This document shows positions 9,325-17,027 of a stretch of 43,364 nucleotides of DNA, piece after piece. The notes beneath the pieces were generated by a model. That model was given only the letters and a program-made list of their open reading frames with translations, did no database searches and was not told the origin of the DNA. How positions within the stretch are numbered: the first letter of the stretch is position 1; each line of letters opens with the position of its first letter. The stretch spans positions 184,207 through 227,570 of the forward strand of contig ONDS01000009.1 of the NCBI GenBank assembly GCA_900316685.1. The letters run 5' to 3'. Source of the stretch: an uncultured Prevotellaceae bacterium (lineage in GTDB: Bacteria; Bacteroidota; Bacteroidia; Bacteroidales; Bacteroidaceae). The translations under genes and the position numbers were made by a program.

Positions 9325-9393
9325 GGAACCTCCCCCCCTCCAAAGGAAGGGGAAGATAAGGGACCTCCCCCCTCCAAAGGAAGGGGAGCTAAG
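9325..9393. repeat. Two tandem copies of a C-rich/G-rich hairpin element
   Basis: Units at 9325-9360 and 9361-9393 share the core CCTCCAAAGGAAGGGGA preceded by a C run. Each can fold with CCCCTCC pairing to GGAAGGGG around an AAA loop. The pair fills most of the susC-susD gap, where it could act as an mRNA processing or attenuation element; this role is inferred only from position and shape. Confidence 0.6.
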
Positions 9394-9404
9394 AAGAAAA
9401 AAAC

Positions 9405-9432
9405 ATTTCGGATTTCAAATTTCGGATTTCAA
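9405..9432. repeat. 14-bp tandem repeat before susD
   Basis: Two perfect copies of ATTTCGGATTTCAA lie at 9405-9418 and 9419-9432, followed by a degenerate ATTTTTCAA, just before the susD ATG at 9444. No ribosome-binding purine run is visible here. Confidence 0.6.
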
Positions 9433-9443
9433 ATTTTTCAACA

Positions 9444-11054
9444 ATGTCAAAGATCAAATATACCATATTTTGCCTTTGCCTCGCAGCAACGACGGTATCC
9501 AGTTGTCTCGACGAGACACCCCACGACCAGCTCACCGAAGAACAGGCCTTCGACAACGCCAACAACCTGCTCATCAACACGGTGGCCAAACTGTATAATT
9601 TTATCGGCGGCAACAGCGACAGCCAAGGATTGCAAGGCACCTCCCGTGGTGTCTACGACCTTCAGACCTTCTCCTCCGACGAAGCCATACTGCCCACTCG
9701 CGGCGGCGACTGGTACGATGGAGGCCTATGGCGAAGCCTCTACCTGCACACGTGGGATGCCGGTTGCTCCGCCGCCAATGACACATGGAAATACCTCTAC
9801 AAGGTGGTTGTGCAGTGCAATGAGTCGCTCGAACAGCTCACCAAGTACAAGCACCTGCTCACCGACAACGTCTACAAGACGAGCACCGCCGAGGTACGCG
9901 CGCTACGAGCCATGTACTACATCTACCTGCTCGACCTGTACGGCCGCGTGCCCTACATCACTACTACAGGCATCGATTTCTCCACCGCCGTACAGCTCGA
10001 ACGGAGCCAACTGTTCAAAACCATTTATAACGAGCTGATAGATACCGCTCCGCTACTCAGTCCCGCCCACAGCAACATCAAGGGTGAGAACTACGGCAGG
10101 ATCACCCAGCCCGTGGTCTGTTTCCTGCTGGCCAAGATGGCACTCAACGCCGAGGTGTGGACCGACGACGACTGGACCGACGACGTACGCCCCGACGGCA
10201 AGAGCATCATCCTCGACGAGGGTCGTAACGCTTGGGAAGCATGTATCCACTGGTGCGACATGCTGGAAGACTATGGTTATACACTCGAGGAGCACTACGA
10301 GTACAACTTTGCCGTCCACAACTCCAATTCCAAGGAGAACATCTTCACCATCCCCATGCAGAAGCACCTCTATACCAATATCTTCATCAACCAATTCCGC
10401 TCACGCCACTACAACCATGCCGGTGCCATGGGATGGGCAGCCGAAAACGGCACCTCGGCCACCATCTCCACAGTCAAGACCTATGGCTATGGTGTCGAAG
10501 ATATAGACGCACGCTTCTTCATCAACTTCTTCTCGGGCGAAGTGTATGTCGACGGTCAGCTCGTGACACTCGACGACGGCAAACCGCTGGTCTACGAACC
10601 ACTTGAGATGGACATCGACCTCACGGGCTCTCCCTACGAGCAGACAGGCGGTGCCCGCATGGCCAAATACGAAGAAGACCGTGAAGCCTTCCTCGACGGT
10701 CAGTTGATAGACAACGACATTGTGCTCTTCCGCTATGGCGATGCCTTGCTGATGAAAGCCGAGGCCAAGGTTCGCAACGGAGAGAACGGGTCGGCCGAGC
10801 TGAACAAGATACGCAATCGTGTCTTAATGGGCAACCGTGAAGCCACCCTCGACAATATCCTCGACGAACGTCTGATGGAACTGGCTTGGGAAGGATGGCG
10901 CCGTCAGGACCTCATCCGCTTCGACCGTTTCCATAAGGGTTACGACCTGCGCCCACAACAACCCGGCGAGGCCGACCGCCACACCATCGTGTTCCCCATC
11001 CCCTCGGCCGTGGTCAACCTCAATCCGTCCAACCGCCAAAACCCGGGTTATTGA
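9444..11054 (+). CDS. SusD/RagB-family surface lipoprotein
   Basis: A 536-residue ligand-binding lipoprotein that caps the SusC-like transporter at the outer surface. A short signal peptide ends in VSSC with the lipidated cysteine at residue 21, followed by LDETPHDQLTEEQAF, typical of SusD N-termini. The middle shows the helical TPR-like pattern, including AEVRALRAMYYIYLLDLYGRVPY. The C-terminal part has the family run ALLMKAEAKVRNG, AELNKIRNRV and LDERLMELAWEGWRRQDLIRF, ending in FPIP and NPGY. Its stop codon overlaps the ATG of the next gene in TGATG, so translation is probably coupled to the radical SAM gene. Confidence 0.93.
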   Translation: MSKIKYTIFCLCLAATTVSSCLDETPHDQLTEEQAFDNANNLLINTVAKLYNFIGGNSDSQGLQGTSRGVYDLQTFSSDEAILPTRGGDWYDGGLWRSLYLHTWDAGCSAANDTWKYLYKVVVQCNESLEQLTKYKHLLTDNVYKTSTAEVRALRAMYYIYLLDLYGRVPYITTTGIDFSTAVQLERSQLFKTIYNELIDTAPLLSPAHSNIKGENYGRITQPVVCFLLAKMALNAEVWTDDDWTDDVRPDGKSIILDEGRNAWEACIHWCDMLEDYGYTLEEHYEYNFAVHNSNSKENIFTIPMQKHLYTNIFINQFRSRHYNHAGAMGWAAENGTSATISTVKTYGYGVEDIDARFFINFFSGEVYVDGQLVTLDDGKPLVYEPLEMDIDLTGSPYEQTGGARMAKYEEDREAFLDGQLIDNDIVLFRYGDALLMKAEAKVRNGENGSAELNKIRNRVLMGNREATLDNILDERLMELAWEGWRRQDLIRFDRFHKGYDLRPQQPGEADRHTIVFPIPSAVVNLNPSNRQNPGY

Positions 11055-11689
11055 TGGAGGCGCCCCTCATCGGTCTGAGCCGCCACCGCATCTCCGTCGA
11101 TGGCGAGGGGGTCACCACGCTGGTGGCTTTCCATGGCTGTCCCCTGCGCTGCCGCTATTGCCTTAATGCGCAGTGCCTGCTGCCCGATGGCATCAGCCGT
11201 ACCATCACCCCGGAGCAACTGCTCGACGAGTGTATGCTCGACGACCTCTACTTTCAGGCCACCGGCGGCGGCATCACCTTCGGCGGCGGCGAGCCCCTGT
11301 TGCGCAGCCTTTTCATCGAGGCCTTCGCCCGGATTGCTCCGCCTGCATGGCACATCACCGTGGAGACCAGTCTGAATGTAGCACACCATCACTTGGAACG
11401 TGTGCAGCCCTACATCAGCCAATACATCGTCGACGTGAAAGATATGAACGCCGCCATCTACCGCGCCTATACCACACGCGACAATGCCACCACCCTCGGC
11501 AACCTGCAATGGATGGCCGCGAATGGTATGGCCGACAAGGTGCATATCCGTCTGCCCGAGATTCCCGACTACAACACCATCGCAGACATCGACAAGAGCC
11601 AAAAAACGCTCGAAGCCATGGGATTCCATGACTTCGAGCGTTTCACTTATATCAAGGATGTGGACGCCTACAAGCGCGCCTCACGATAA
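11054..11689 (+). CDS. Radical SAM protein, pyruvate formate-lyase-activating-enzyme-like
   Basis: A 211-residue radical SAM enzyme with the cluster motif CPLRCRYC (C29, C33, C36) preceded by VDGEGVTTLVAFHG, as in glycyl-radical-activating enzymes, and the SAM-binding GGGITFGGGEPLL (71-83). It has no inserted ferredoxin domain, so only one 4Fe-4S cluster is expected. A role in activating a glycyl radical enzyme is inferred from family; no glycyl radical enzyme is encoded in the window. The ATG at 11054 overlaps the susD stop by one base; a TTG three bases upstream is in the same frame but less likely. It converges with the C1 peptidase gene with only 2 bp between stop codons. Confidence 0.75.
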   Translation: MEAPLIGLSRHRISVDGEGVTTLVAFHGCPLRCRYCLNAQCLLPDGISRTITPEQLLDECMLDDLYFQATGGGITFGGGEPLLRSLFIEAFARIAPPAWHITVETSLNVAHHHLERVQPYISQYIVDVKDMNAAIYRAYTTRDNATTLGNLQWMAANGMADKVHIRLPEIPDYNTIADIDKSQKTLEAMGFHDFERFTYIKDVDAYKRASR

Positions 11690-11691
11690 CA

Positions 11692-13092
11692 TCAGTCCAT
11701 GTCCATCTGGAACAGCGGATCTTCCGGCATCACCATCAGCGGTTTCTGCTTCTCCATTTCCAACAGGTTCTCCGGCACATACTTCTTGTCCACCACCAGT
11801 CGGAACATATATTCGCGCATCCATCGTTCGGTCATGATTAAGCAGCCCGCCTGACCATACGATGGACCCCACGAGTTCTCCACCTTCCACTTCTTCGCCT
11901 TGCCACTGTCGTCGAGATCCACCGCCGTAAGCGTCATCGCATGCGTCGACCCACTATCGAAGGTACTGATTCGCTGTGCCTTGTCCATGGGGAACGTTGT
12001 GCCGAAGAGCGACCCATAGTCATAGTTGTCCAAGTCAAGGAAGCCTCGTTTGCGGTCGAACTGCTTGCCTACGTCGTATGAAGAATAGAGTTTGTGTCCA
12101 TCCTTGAGCGAGGCGATGGCCAGTTGCTCAATCTCATCCATCGGCAGGTTGAGGTATTTCCAGTTATGTCCGTCGTAGGTGTGTCGGTCGTACTCCACCT
12201 CATAAGTCTTGTAATACGGTCTGCGCGGATCATTCATCACCATGATGAACGAGCCGTTGAGGGGTGCTCCCACCGTCTCTTGGTAGAACGAGAGCGGCGT
12301 ATAGCGTTTCTCCGCCGTTACCTGACGGCCCTCCTTGTTTTTGAAGGCATAGGTGAACTCCTTCACCGGTTCGCCGATGGTGATGGCGAGCATGTGGTAG
12401 ATAGTGCCCAGCATCTGCGTCTTGCGCTCTTTCAGTGCCGCCGTCTTCTTGCCGTCGGCCACCATCTGCCGCAGTTCCAGTCCGTATTCCCTCAGTTTCG
12501 ATGCGATGAGCTTCGCCATACGGCTCGTGTTCTCCGCCGAATAGGTCTCCGGCATCACGCTCATGGGCACCAGCCCATATTTCTCAGCCAAGTCAGCCAC
12601 GCCGCAGAACGTTCCCCCATCGTTGATGGGACTCTTGAAGAAGAACTGCACCCTCTGGTCGTCGATGGGTTTCTTGGCATGGTCGATGCACCCCTGCAGC
12701 ATCAGGTTGGCCTTCTCTAATTGGTCGTAGAAGAATAGGTATGCCTGCGAATATTCCACACTGAGCGAGTCGGTCTTGAGCGCGAAGTTGGAGCGCAACA
12801 CATTCAGTCCGCTGAACAGCCAGCACCGTCCACTGCTCTTCTGGTCGTGGATCGACTGTTTTTTGGTCTCCACGCTGAAGTACGTATCCACTGGCCCTTG
12901 GTTGGCGAAGTTCTGCGTCAGGTTGTCGATGGAGTTCGATGCTATGGCATTGAAGAGCGCGCGGTCGGTTGTCGAAGTCTTCTGCGCGCGTTCTATCTGC
13001 TGGAGCATCTGTTGCGAAATGCCCCCCTCATTGGTCTGTGCGAGGCAAGCCACGCCAACCACGAGGAAAACGGATAAAAAAAGGTGTTTCAT
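11692..13092 (-). CDS. Secreted C1-family aminopeptidase (bleomycin hydrolase/PepC-like)
   Basis: A papain-fold cysteine peptidase of the bleomycin hydrolase/PepC family, 466 residues. The catalytic triad is intact: C90 in QKSSGRCWLF, H384 in GSTHAMTLTAV and N406 in VENSWGPSYG. Unlike cytosolic PepC it carries a signal peptide (MKHLFLSVFL onwards, cleavage likely near LAQT), so it should act in the periplasm or outside the cell, trimming peptides. The family usually forms hexamers; whether this one does cannot be seen. A degenerate copy of its first about 185 bp lies at 14776-14961 on the same strand. Confidence 0.88.
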   Translation of the reverse strand: MKHLFLSVFLVVGVACLAQTNEGGISQQMLQQIERAQKTSTTDRALFNAIASNSIDNLTQNFANQGPVDTYFSVETKKQSIHDQKSSGRCWLFSGLNVLRSNFALKTDSLSVEYSQAYLFFYDQLEKANLMLQGCIDHAKKPIDDQRVQFFFKSPINDGGTFCGVADLAEKYGLVPMSVMPETYSAENTSRMAKLIASKLREYGLELRQMVADGKKTAALKERKTQMLGTIYHMLAITIGEPVKEFTYAFKNKEGRQVTAEKRYTPLSFYQETVGAPLNGSFIMVMNDPRRPYYKTYEVEYDRHTYDGHNWKYLNLPMDEIEQLAIASLKDGHKLYSSYDVGKQFDRKRGFLDLDNYDYGSLFGTTFPMDKAQRISTFDSGSTHAMTLTAVDLDDSGKAKKWKVENSWGPSYGQAGCLIMTERWMREYMFRLVVDKKYVPENLLEMEKQKPLMVMPEDPLFQMDMD

Positions 13093-13119
13093 ATCTTATG
13101 ATTTAAGTTGTTGTCGGAA

Positions 13120-13194
13120 AGAATTCGTGGAATTAGTTGATTTGAAGGTTTAGGGTTTAGGGTTGAGTGTACAGTCAGAATTCGTGGAATTAGT
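13120..13194. repeat. 18-bp direct repeat in the gap upstream of the C1 peptidase
   Basis: AGAATTCGTGGAATTAGT occurs perfectly at 13120-13137 and 13177-13194. Between the copies is a telomere-like GGTTTAGGGTTTAGGGTT (13147-13164). A shorter GTAATTCGTT follows the second copy. Confidence 0.65.
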
Positions 13195-13256
13195 GTAATT
13201 CGTTGTTAGGAAGGAATTAGAATAATTACGACGTTGAGGTGGATTTTTATGCGAAG

Positions 13257-13277
13257 AAGCCCCCCCAGTAGGGGCTT
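13257..13277 (-). terminator. Candidate hairpin terminator after the polysaccharide-side glycosyltransferase
   Basis: AAGCCCC (13257-13263) pairs with GGGGCTT (13271-13277) around a 7-base loop, in the gap between the glycosyltransferase end at 13325 and the C1 peptidase. The T tract after it on the minus strand is weak, so this is tentative. Confidence 0.35.
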
Positions 13278-13324
13278 ACTTTATATGTATGCCCTTTGGT
13301 TGGCCTCAACCCTAAGCCATATAC

Positions 13325-14344
13325 CTAAGCCCTAAACTTCTGATATACTCTCCCATGAAGTTTCCGTAGCGGCAATACCATACGGCTCAGATAATAATGA
13401 TGGTCCAGCCAACGCTTGGCGGGACGGTGCCAACCGATTGAGGACCAATTTTCTTCTGGTATCCCATCCATCAAAGCGAGCACCCTTTCATACCCTTTGC
13501 GGTTGTGGTTTTCGAAAGTGAGCAGGAGCGTATAAGCATAACAATTCTCCAGCAATTTGTTGGCCGCATTGCACATCCAAGGCTCCTTGTCTTTAAAGAA
13601 ATCCACAACATGTTGGTGCGCCTTGATTGACTGCCACTGAAAATCCCACGTAGATTCAAAGTTCATTACGACAGATTTCACATTTGTCCTGTCATAATGA
13701 TACAGGAAACGATCCACGCCTGTCGTTCGTTTAGCATAATAGAGCAATTGAGCAAACGCCAAGAAATCTTCATTCATGTTGATGCCTTCCACTGCTCTGA
13801 CACCGTTCTCCATGTATAAGGACGTCCTAATCAGTTTGCCGATCATCATCCATCTTACGGAATGTCGCATGTAAGCCATGAATAGCTCCTCATCCTCCAG
13901 ATTGTAACCCAAAATGGCTTCTTTCTCCGTGCCATCATCTAAATGTGCCATCATCCGCTCTGTCACGATATCCGCATCCGTCTCCTGTTGCCGTTTCATC
14001 AGCAGTTCCACCATGTTGGGTTCCACCCAGTCGTCGCTGTCCACATGCGTGATGAACACCCCCTTGCAGTTGTCAACCAAAGTATTGCGTGCCGCCGCAA
14101 GTCCCCGGTTATGGTCATGATACAGAATTTTTATTCTCCCCTTCCACTGTGGATAGTCCTCTGCCACCCGCTCCAGTATTTTCACACTATCGTCGGGAGT
14201 AGCGTCATCTACGAAGATAAACTCCAGGTTCTCGTATGTCTGCTCAAAGACGCTTCTGGCGCACCGCTCTATATACCGCTCCACGTTATAGATAGGCACA
14301 AGGATGGAGACAAGAGGAGTTATACAATAATCATAAATTCCCAA
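13325..14344 (-). CDS. Family 2 glycosyltransferase
   Basis: A GT-A fold inverting glycosyltransferase of about 339 residues. SILVPIYNVERYIERCARSV begins the nucleotide-sugar fold, FVDDATPDDS is the next acidic strand and HVDSDDW (residues 100-106) supplies the metal-binding DxD. The donor and acceptor are unknown; the location at the end of a polysaccharide locus suggests a role there. The 5' end is odd: no ATG is in frame with the family start, and the first usable codon in this frame is a TTG at 14344, which lies inside a -7-like box. An out-of-frame ATG at 14334 would need a one-base change to join. The stop and last codons fall in a TTTAGGG-like repeat. Either a rare start is used or the 5' end is damaged. 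Confidence 0.75.
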   Translation of the reverse strand: MGIYDYCITPLVSILVPIYNVERYIERCARSVFEQTYENLEFIFVDDATPDDSVKILERVAEDYPQWKGRIKILYHDHNRGLAAARNTLVDNCKGVFITHVDSDDWVEPNMVELLMKRQQETDADIVTERMMAHLDDGTEKEAILGYNLEDEELFMAYMRHSVRWMMIGKLIRTSLYMENGVRAVEGINMNEDFLAFAQLLYYAKRTTGVDRFLYHYDRTNVKSVVMNFESTWDFQWQSIKAHQHVVDFFKDKEPWMCNAANKLLENCYAYTLLLTFENHNRKGYERVLALMDGIPEENWSSIGWHRPAKRWLDHHYYLSRMVLPLRKLHGRVYQKFRA

Positions 14345-14349
14345 AAGTA
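14342..14349 (-). promoter_or_regulatory. Possible -7 box overlapping the apparent start of the glycosyltransferase gene
   Basis: Minus-strand TACTTTTG fits TAnnTTTG. If used, transcription would start about 14335, downstream of the TTG at 14344, so this box and that start codon cannot both be right. Confidence 0.3.
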
Positions 14350-14775
14350 ACGTAGCTTTTTAGTTTAACTATCTATAAGTCCTGAGTAATAAAATGTTGC
14401 TCAAGATTTTGCAATATTAGCTTTTACTTATCTCCATGCTGCAATTCATAATAAAAATAATTCTTTATGACATGCAAAAAACAAATAAAAACTGAATAAC
14501 CCGCTCTTTCGGGAGGAATGTTTCTTGTAAGAGAGCTTATTTGCTTTTCGTGGGTGCGATTATCAACAACGTTTCAGGTATCTTGTATACGACACACGAA
14601 TATCAGTACAGAAAGATTGTAGGTTCGTTGCCAAGCGCCTTCTTTTATGAAGGTGATATTTTGAAGGACGAGACAAATCTCCTGATGCCCAATCTCTTGC
14701 TGCATCCCAATCTCCATACATGTGGCAATAGAGTCGTATGCCTTTGATTTCTAGAATGCAGCAAGGATAGTGAGG
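14350..14775. other. AT-rich non-coding stretch between glycosyltransferase and peptidase-gene fragment
   Basis: No gene is recognised here. A short open frame on the minus strand (14563-14838) begins inside the decayed peptidase copy and then runs into sequence with no recognisable family. The only other structure seen is a small CCCG/CGGG hairpin at 14500-14513. Confidence 0.6.
14500..14513 (-). terminator. Weak candidate terminator
   Basis: On the minus strand CCCG, a 6-base loop AAAGAG and CGGG are followed by TTATTCAGTTTTTATTTG. The stem is only 4 bp, so this is tentative, but it lies where the polysaccharide operon could end before the last glycosyltransferase gene. Confidence 0.3.
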
Positions 14776-14961
14776 TTCCGCGTTAAGCTGTCGATGGAGC
14801 GAAACTATAGCATTGAGGAATGCTCGGTCGGTTGTCAAAGACTTTTACACGCGTTCTATCTGTTGGGGTAAGCTGCGAGATGTCATCCTCATTGTTCTTT
14901 GTTCTGTGCGAGGCAGACCGCCCCCCCAAGAGGAAAAGGGATAAAAAGGTGTTTCATATCA
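14776..14961 (-). pseudogene. Decayed duplicate of the 5' end of the C1 aminopeptidase gene
   Basis: This stretch lines up collinearly with 12911-13095, the start of the intact C1 peptidase gene and its immediate upstream bases. Both share the start-site context AAGGTGTTTCATATC (plus strand), then the coding bases for MKHLF, CLAQ and TTDRA..NAI, at roughly three-quarters identity by eye. From the ATG at 14957 the frame reads only about 22 codons (ending in LAQNKEQ) before a TGA, and further changes break it again. The catalytic region is absent. It is a remnant of a second peptidase gene or of a partial duplication; it cannot encode an enzyme. Confidence 0.8.
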
Positions 14962-14975
14962 TGAAATCCTATATT

Positions 14976-15941
14976 CTACAACAACATCTTCCCCCATTCG
15001 TAGGGTTCAGATTTAAACGTCTGCGAGATAAAGTTGGAAAAGACTTTAACAAAATATGCCGCTGCTATAACCGCAATCATTATTATAGGAATATTTACAG
15101 GAAACAAGGAATTCAACTGATCCGTAAAAATAAACTTTTGTATCAAATAGACCTCCAAGCATAACTGGCTGACTACATATACGATCCTACCCATTCTTTT
15201 CTTCTTACACAACTTGACCAAACCCTGCGCACAACACGAAAGATAAAGATATCTACATATTCCCATCAATGGAATGAATGACAATATAAGCAAACCGTTG
15301 TTCTTACCATAATAGAAAAGGAGGTACCAAGCCAAGACTGATGTTATAAGACCAAAAACATATTTTGGTTTATACGCATATTCATTTTGTTTTTTCCCCA
15401 TCATTGCACCTTGCAGCATGATGAGGAAAAAGGCTAAACACCTAAATGTGCCACCACCATAAAAAGGAATTCCGTCATTATAGAAAAAGAAGAACAATGC
15501 GACCGAAAGTACCCCCCATATCCCGAACACCCAATAGACTTGCTTTTCGTTCAAATAAGTTTTTATGGGATATAAAAATAAATAGTAAATAAGGATACAC
15601 CCAATAAACCAATATCGTTTTCCTAAAAAAACATCCCCGATTGTATCAGTATTCCCCCATATAGCCCATGCAACAATCCCAGTAGCGATAAGGCTTGGCA
15701 ATATCCTGTTCAGCCTCCTTTTATACCAGTTATCAAACCTCATATCCCTGCCAAGGAACAAGGTGAATCCTGATGCGAAGAAAAACAAAGCATCACCGAT
15801 AGCCCCTCCAGTTGACAAGAAGCCATACTTAGGATAACAAATACCCATGTGGGAATTCATCACCAAGAATACAGCAATTAACTTCAAAATATCTATCGAA
15901 ACATTTCTCGATGGATTTCCTGAAGAGTTAGGACTGCCCAT
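14976..15941 (-). CDS. Membrane O-acyltransferase (acyltransferase 3 family)
   Basis: A 321-residue integral membrane protein of the acyltransferase 3 (PF01757) family, which moves acyl groups, often acetyl, onto sugars of surface polysaccharides. The N-terminal SIDILKLIAVFLVMNSHMG carries the family histidine in the first membrane helix, and GDALFFFASGFTLFLGR is the typical second segment; about ten hydrophobic helices follow. The neighbour upstream (15951) is an ATP-grasp protein only 9 bp away, so it is part of the polysaccharide operon and appears to be its last intact gene before the noncoding gap. Confidence 0.8.
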   Translation of the reverse strand: MGSPNSSGNPSRNVSIDILKLIAVFLVMNSHMGICYPKYGFLSTGGAIGDALFFFASGFTLFLGRDMRFDNWYKRRLNRILPSLIATGIVAWAIWGNTDTIGDVFLGKRYWFIGCILIYYLFLYPIKTYLNEKQVYWVFGIWGVLSVALFFFFYNDGIPFYGGGTFRCLAFFLIMLQGAMMGKKQNEYAYKPKYVFGLITSVLAWYLLFYYGKNNGLLILSFIPLMGICRYLYLSCCAQGLVKLCKKKRMGRIVYVVSQLCLEVYLIQKFIFTDQLNSLFPVNIPIIMIAVIAAAYFVKVFSNFISQTFKSEPYEWGKMLL

Positions 15942-15950
15942 ATTAACAAA

Positions 15951-17015
15951 TCAATAACACTCTCCTATCTCCAAAGGCTGATAATCTTCTATATAAATGG
16001 GGAGAGCATCAACATCTCTTAAGAATAAATTGTTTTTGGGGAAGATGATCTCTTGCTCAGGCGATAATTCAGCACTCCTTCCAAGAGCCGTTAGCAAATG
16101 ATATTCAGCCAAATTAAACCCAGCACTTGCCAAACAGCAATTATAAGCCACATATCGAATGTTTATTTCTGTTACTTTGGCGACACCTTTTTTGTCTGCT
16201 TTCATGTCCACAACCACCAAACCATTCATAATAGTGTTCGATGCTTGACACACTCTCTCAATAGCGTCCAACGCATTTTTCTTTATGCTGTCGTCATTCA
16301 GGAAACGCCCCTTACTGGTATTGCCAGTAATACCAGACACCGCCACTTTGGCCATAATATATTCTATCCGTTCTGCTATGGCGACTTTCAAGAGCCTACC
16401 TTCTTGGAACAGACACAATACGCCATAATTACCACCCGGACAATACTCAGAAAGTTGAAAATTATCAATACCTGAATTAATATTAACCCATGCCTTTAAT
16501 TCCGTCATGTCATGAGCCATAAACGACCCTTTTCCGGAAGCCGTTCCTGCAGATGCATCACGAATCCACATCGGAAAATCCAGTGGCAGGTTAATCTTTT
16601 CATTAAAAGCATCATCCCTACTGAGATCAACGCTTAAAGGAATCAGTTCGGTATCTTTCAACAAATTGAATATTTTCCGCTTACTGATAGCCAATTCGCA
16701 AAAATCAGCAGGTGGAACCAAATGAGGGACATCAAAAGGATTCTTGGCCCAATAGAGGACCTCCACCTCAGGTATCACCATCACGGCATCAGGCTTTTCT
16801 CTTTCAAGAATGTCACTTACTATTGATCTATATTGAGGATCCGTAACCGCCGGAACCTTGTACATTTTGTCAAATGCCTTTGAATAAACTCCATATAGGA
16901 TGGAACACATATCCCATCCGATGAAAATAGCGTCTTTGAATATCTCGCTCATTTTCAATGAACGAAGCACATTTCTGGCCGACACGGCACATGCACCCGT
17001 AATAACGATTTTCAT
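15951..17015 (-). CDS. ATP-grasp domain protein of the polysaccharide locus
   Basis: A 354-residue soluble ATP-grasp enzyme resembling carbamoyl-phosphate synthase large-subunit-like proteins of surface-sugar loci. It starts MKIVITGACAVSARNVLRSL (a Rossmann-like N-terminal domain), has a central ATP-binding part including WIRDASAGTASGKGSF and ends its catalytic region with VVDMKADKKGVAKVTEINIR, the expected acidic and Asn metal ligands (E, N). Such enzymes join a carboxylate to an amine or thiol through an acyl phosphate. Here it might attach an amino acid to a uronic or nonulosonic acid, but the substrate is not shown by the sequence. It lies between the sugar transferase (12 bp) and an acyltransferase. 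Confidence 0.7.
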   Translation of the reverse strand: MKIVITGACAVSARNVLRSLKMSEIFKDAIFIGWDMCSILYGVYSKAFDKMYKVPAVTDPQYRSIVSDILEREKPDAVMVIPEVEVLYWAKNPFDVPHLVPPADFCELAISKRKIFNLLKDTELIPLSVDLSRDDAFNEKINLPLDFPMWIRDASAGTASGKGSFMAHDMTELKAWVNINSGIDNFQLSEYCPGGNYGVLCLFQEGRLLKVAIAERIEYIMAKVAVSGITGNTSKGRFLNDDSIKKNALDAIERVCQASNTIMNGLVVVDMKADKKGVAKVTEINIRYVAYNCCLASAGFNLAEYHLLTALGRSAELSPEQEIIFPKNNLFLRDVDALPIYIEDYQPLEIGECY

Positions 17016-17027
17016 ATATTAACAAAA

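Noticed and set aside
9325-9432. Possible CRISPR array
   Set aside because: Only two units, adjacent without unique spacers, and no cas genes.
14563-14838. A 91-codon minus-strand frame
   Set aside because: It starts inside the decayed peptidase fragment (TTDRAFLNAI) and then has no recognisable domain; treated as remnant and noncoding sequence.
14820-15164. A plus-strand frame of 114 codons
   Set aside because: Opposite the acyltransferase and the peptidase remnant, with no family motifs.
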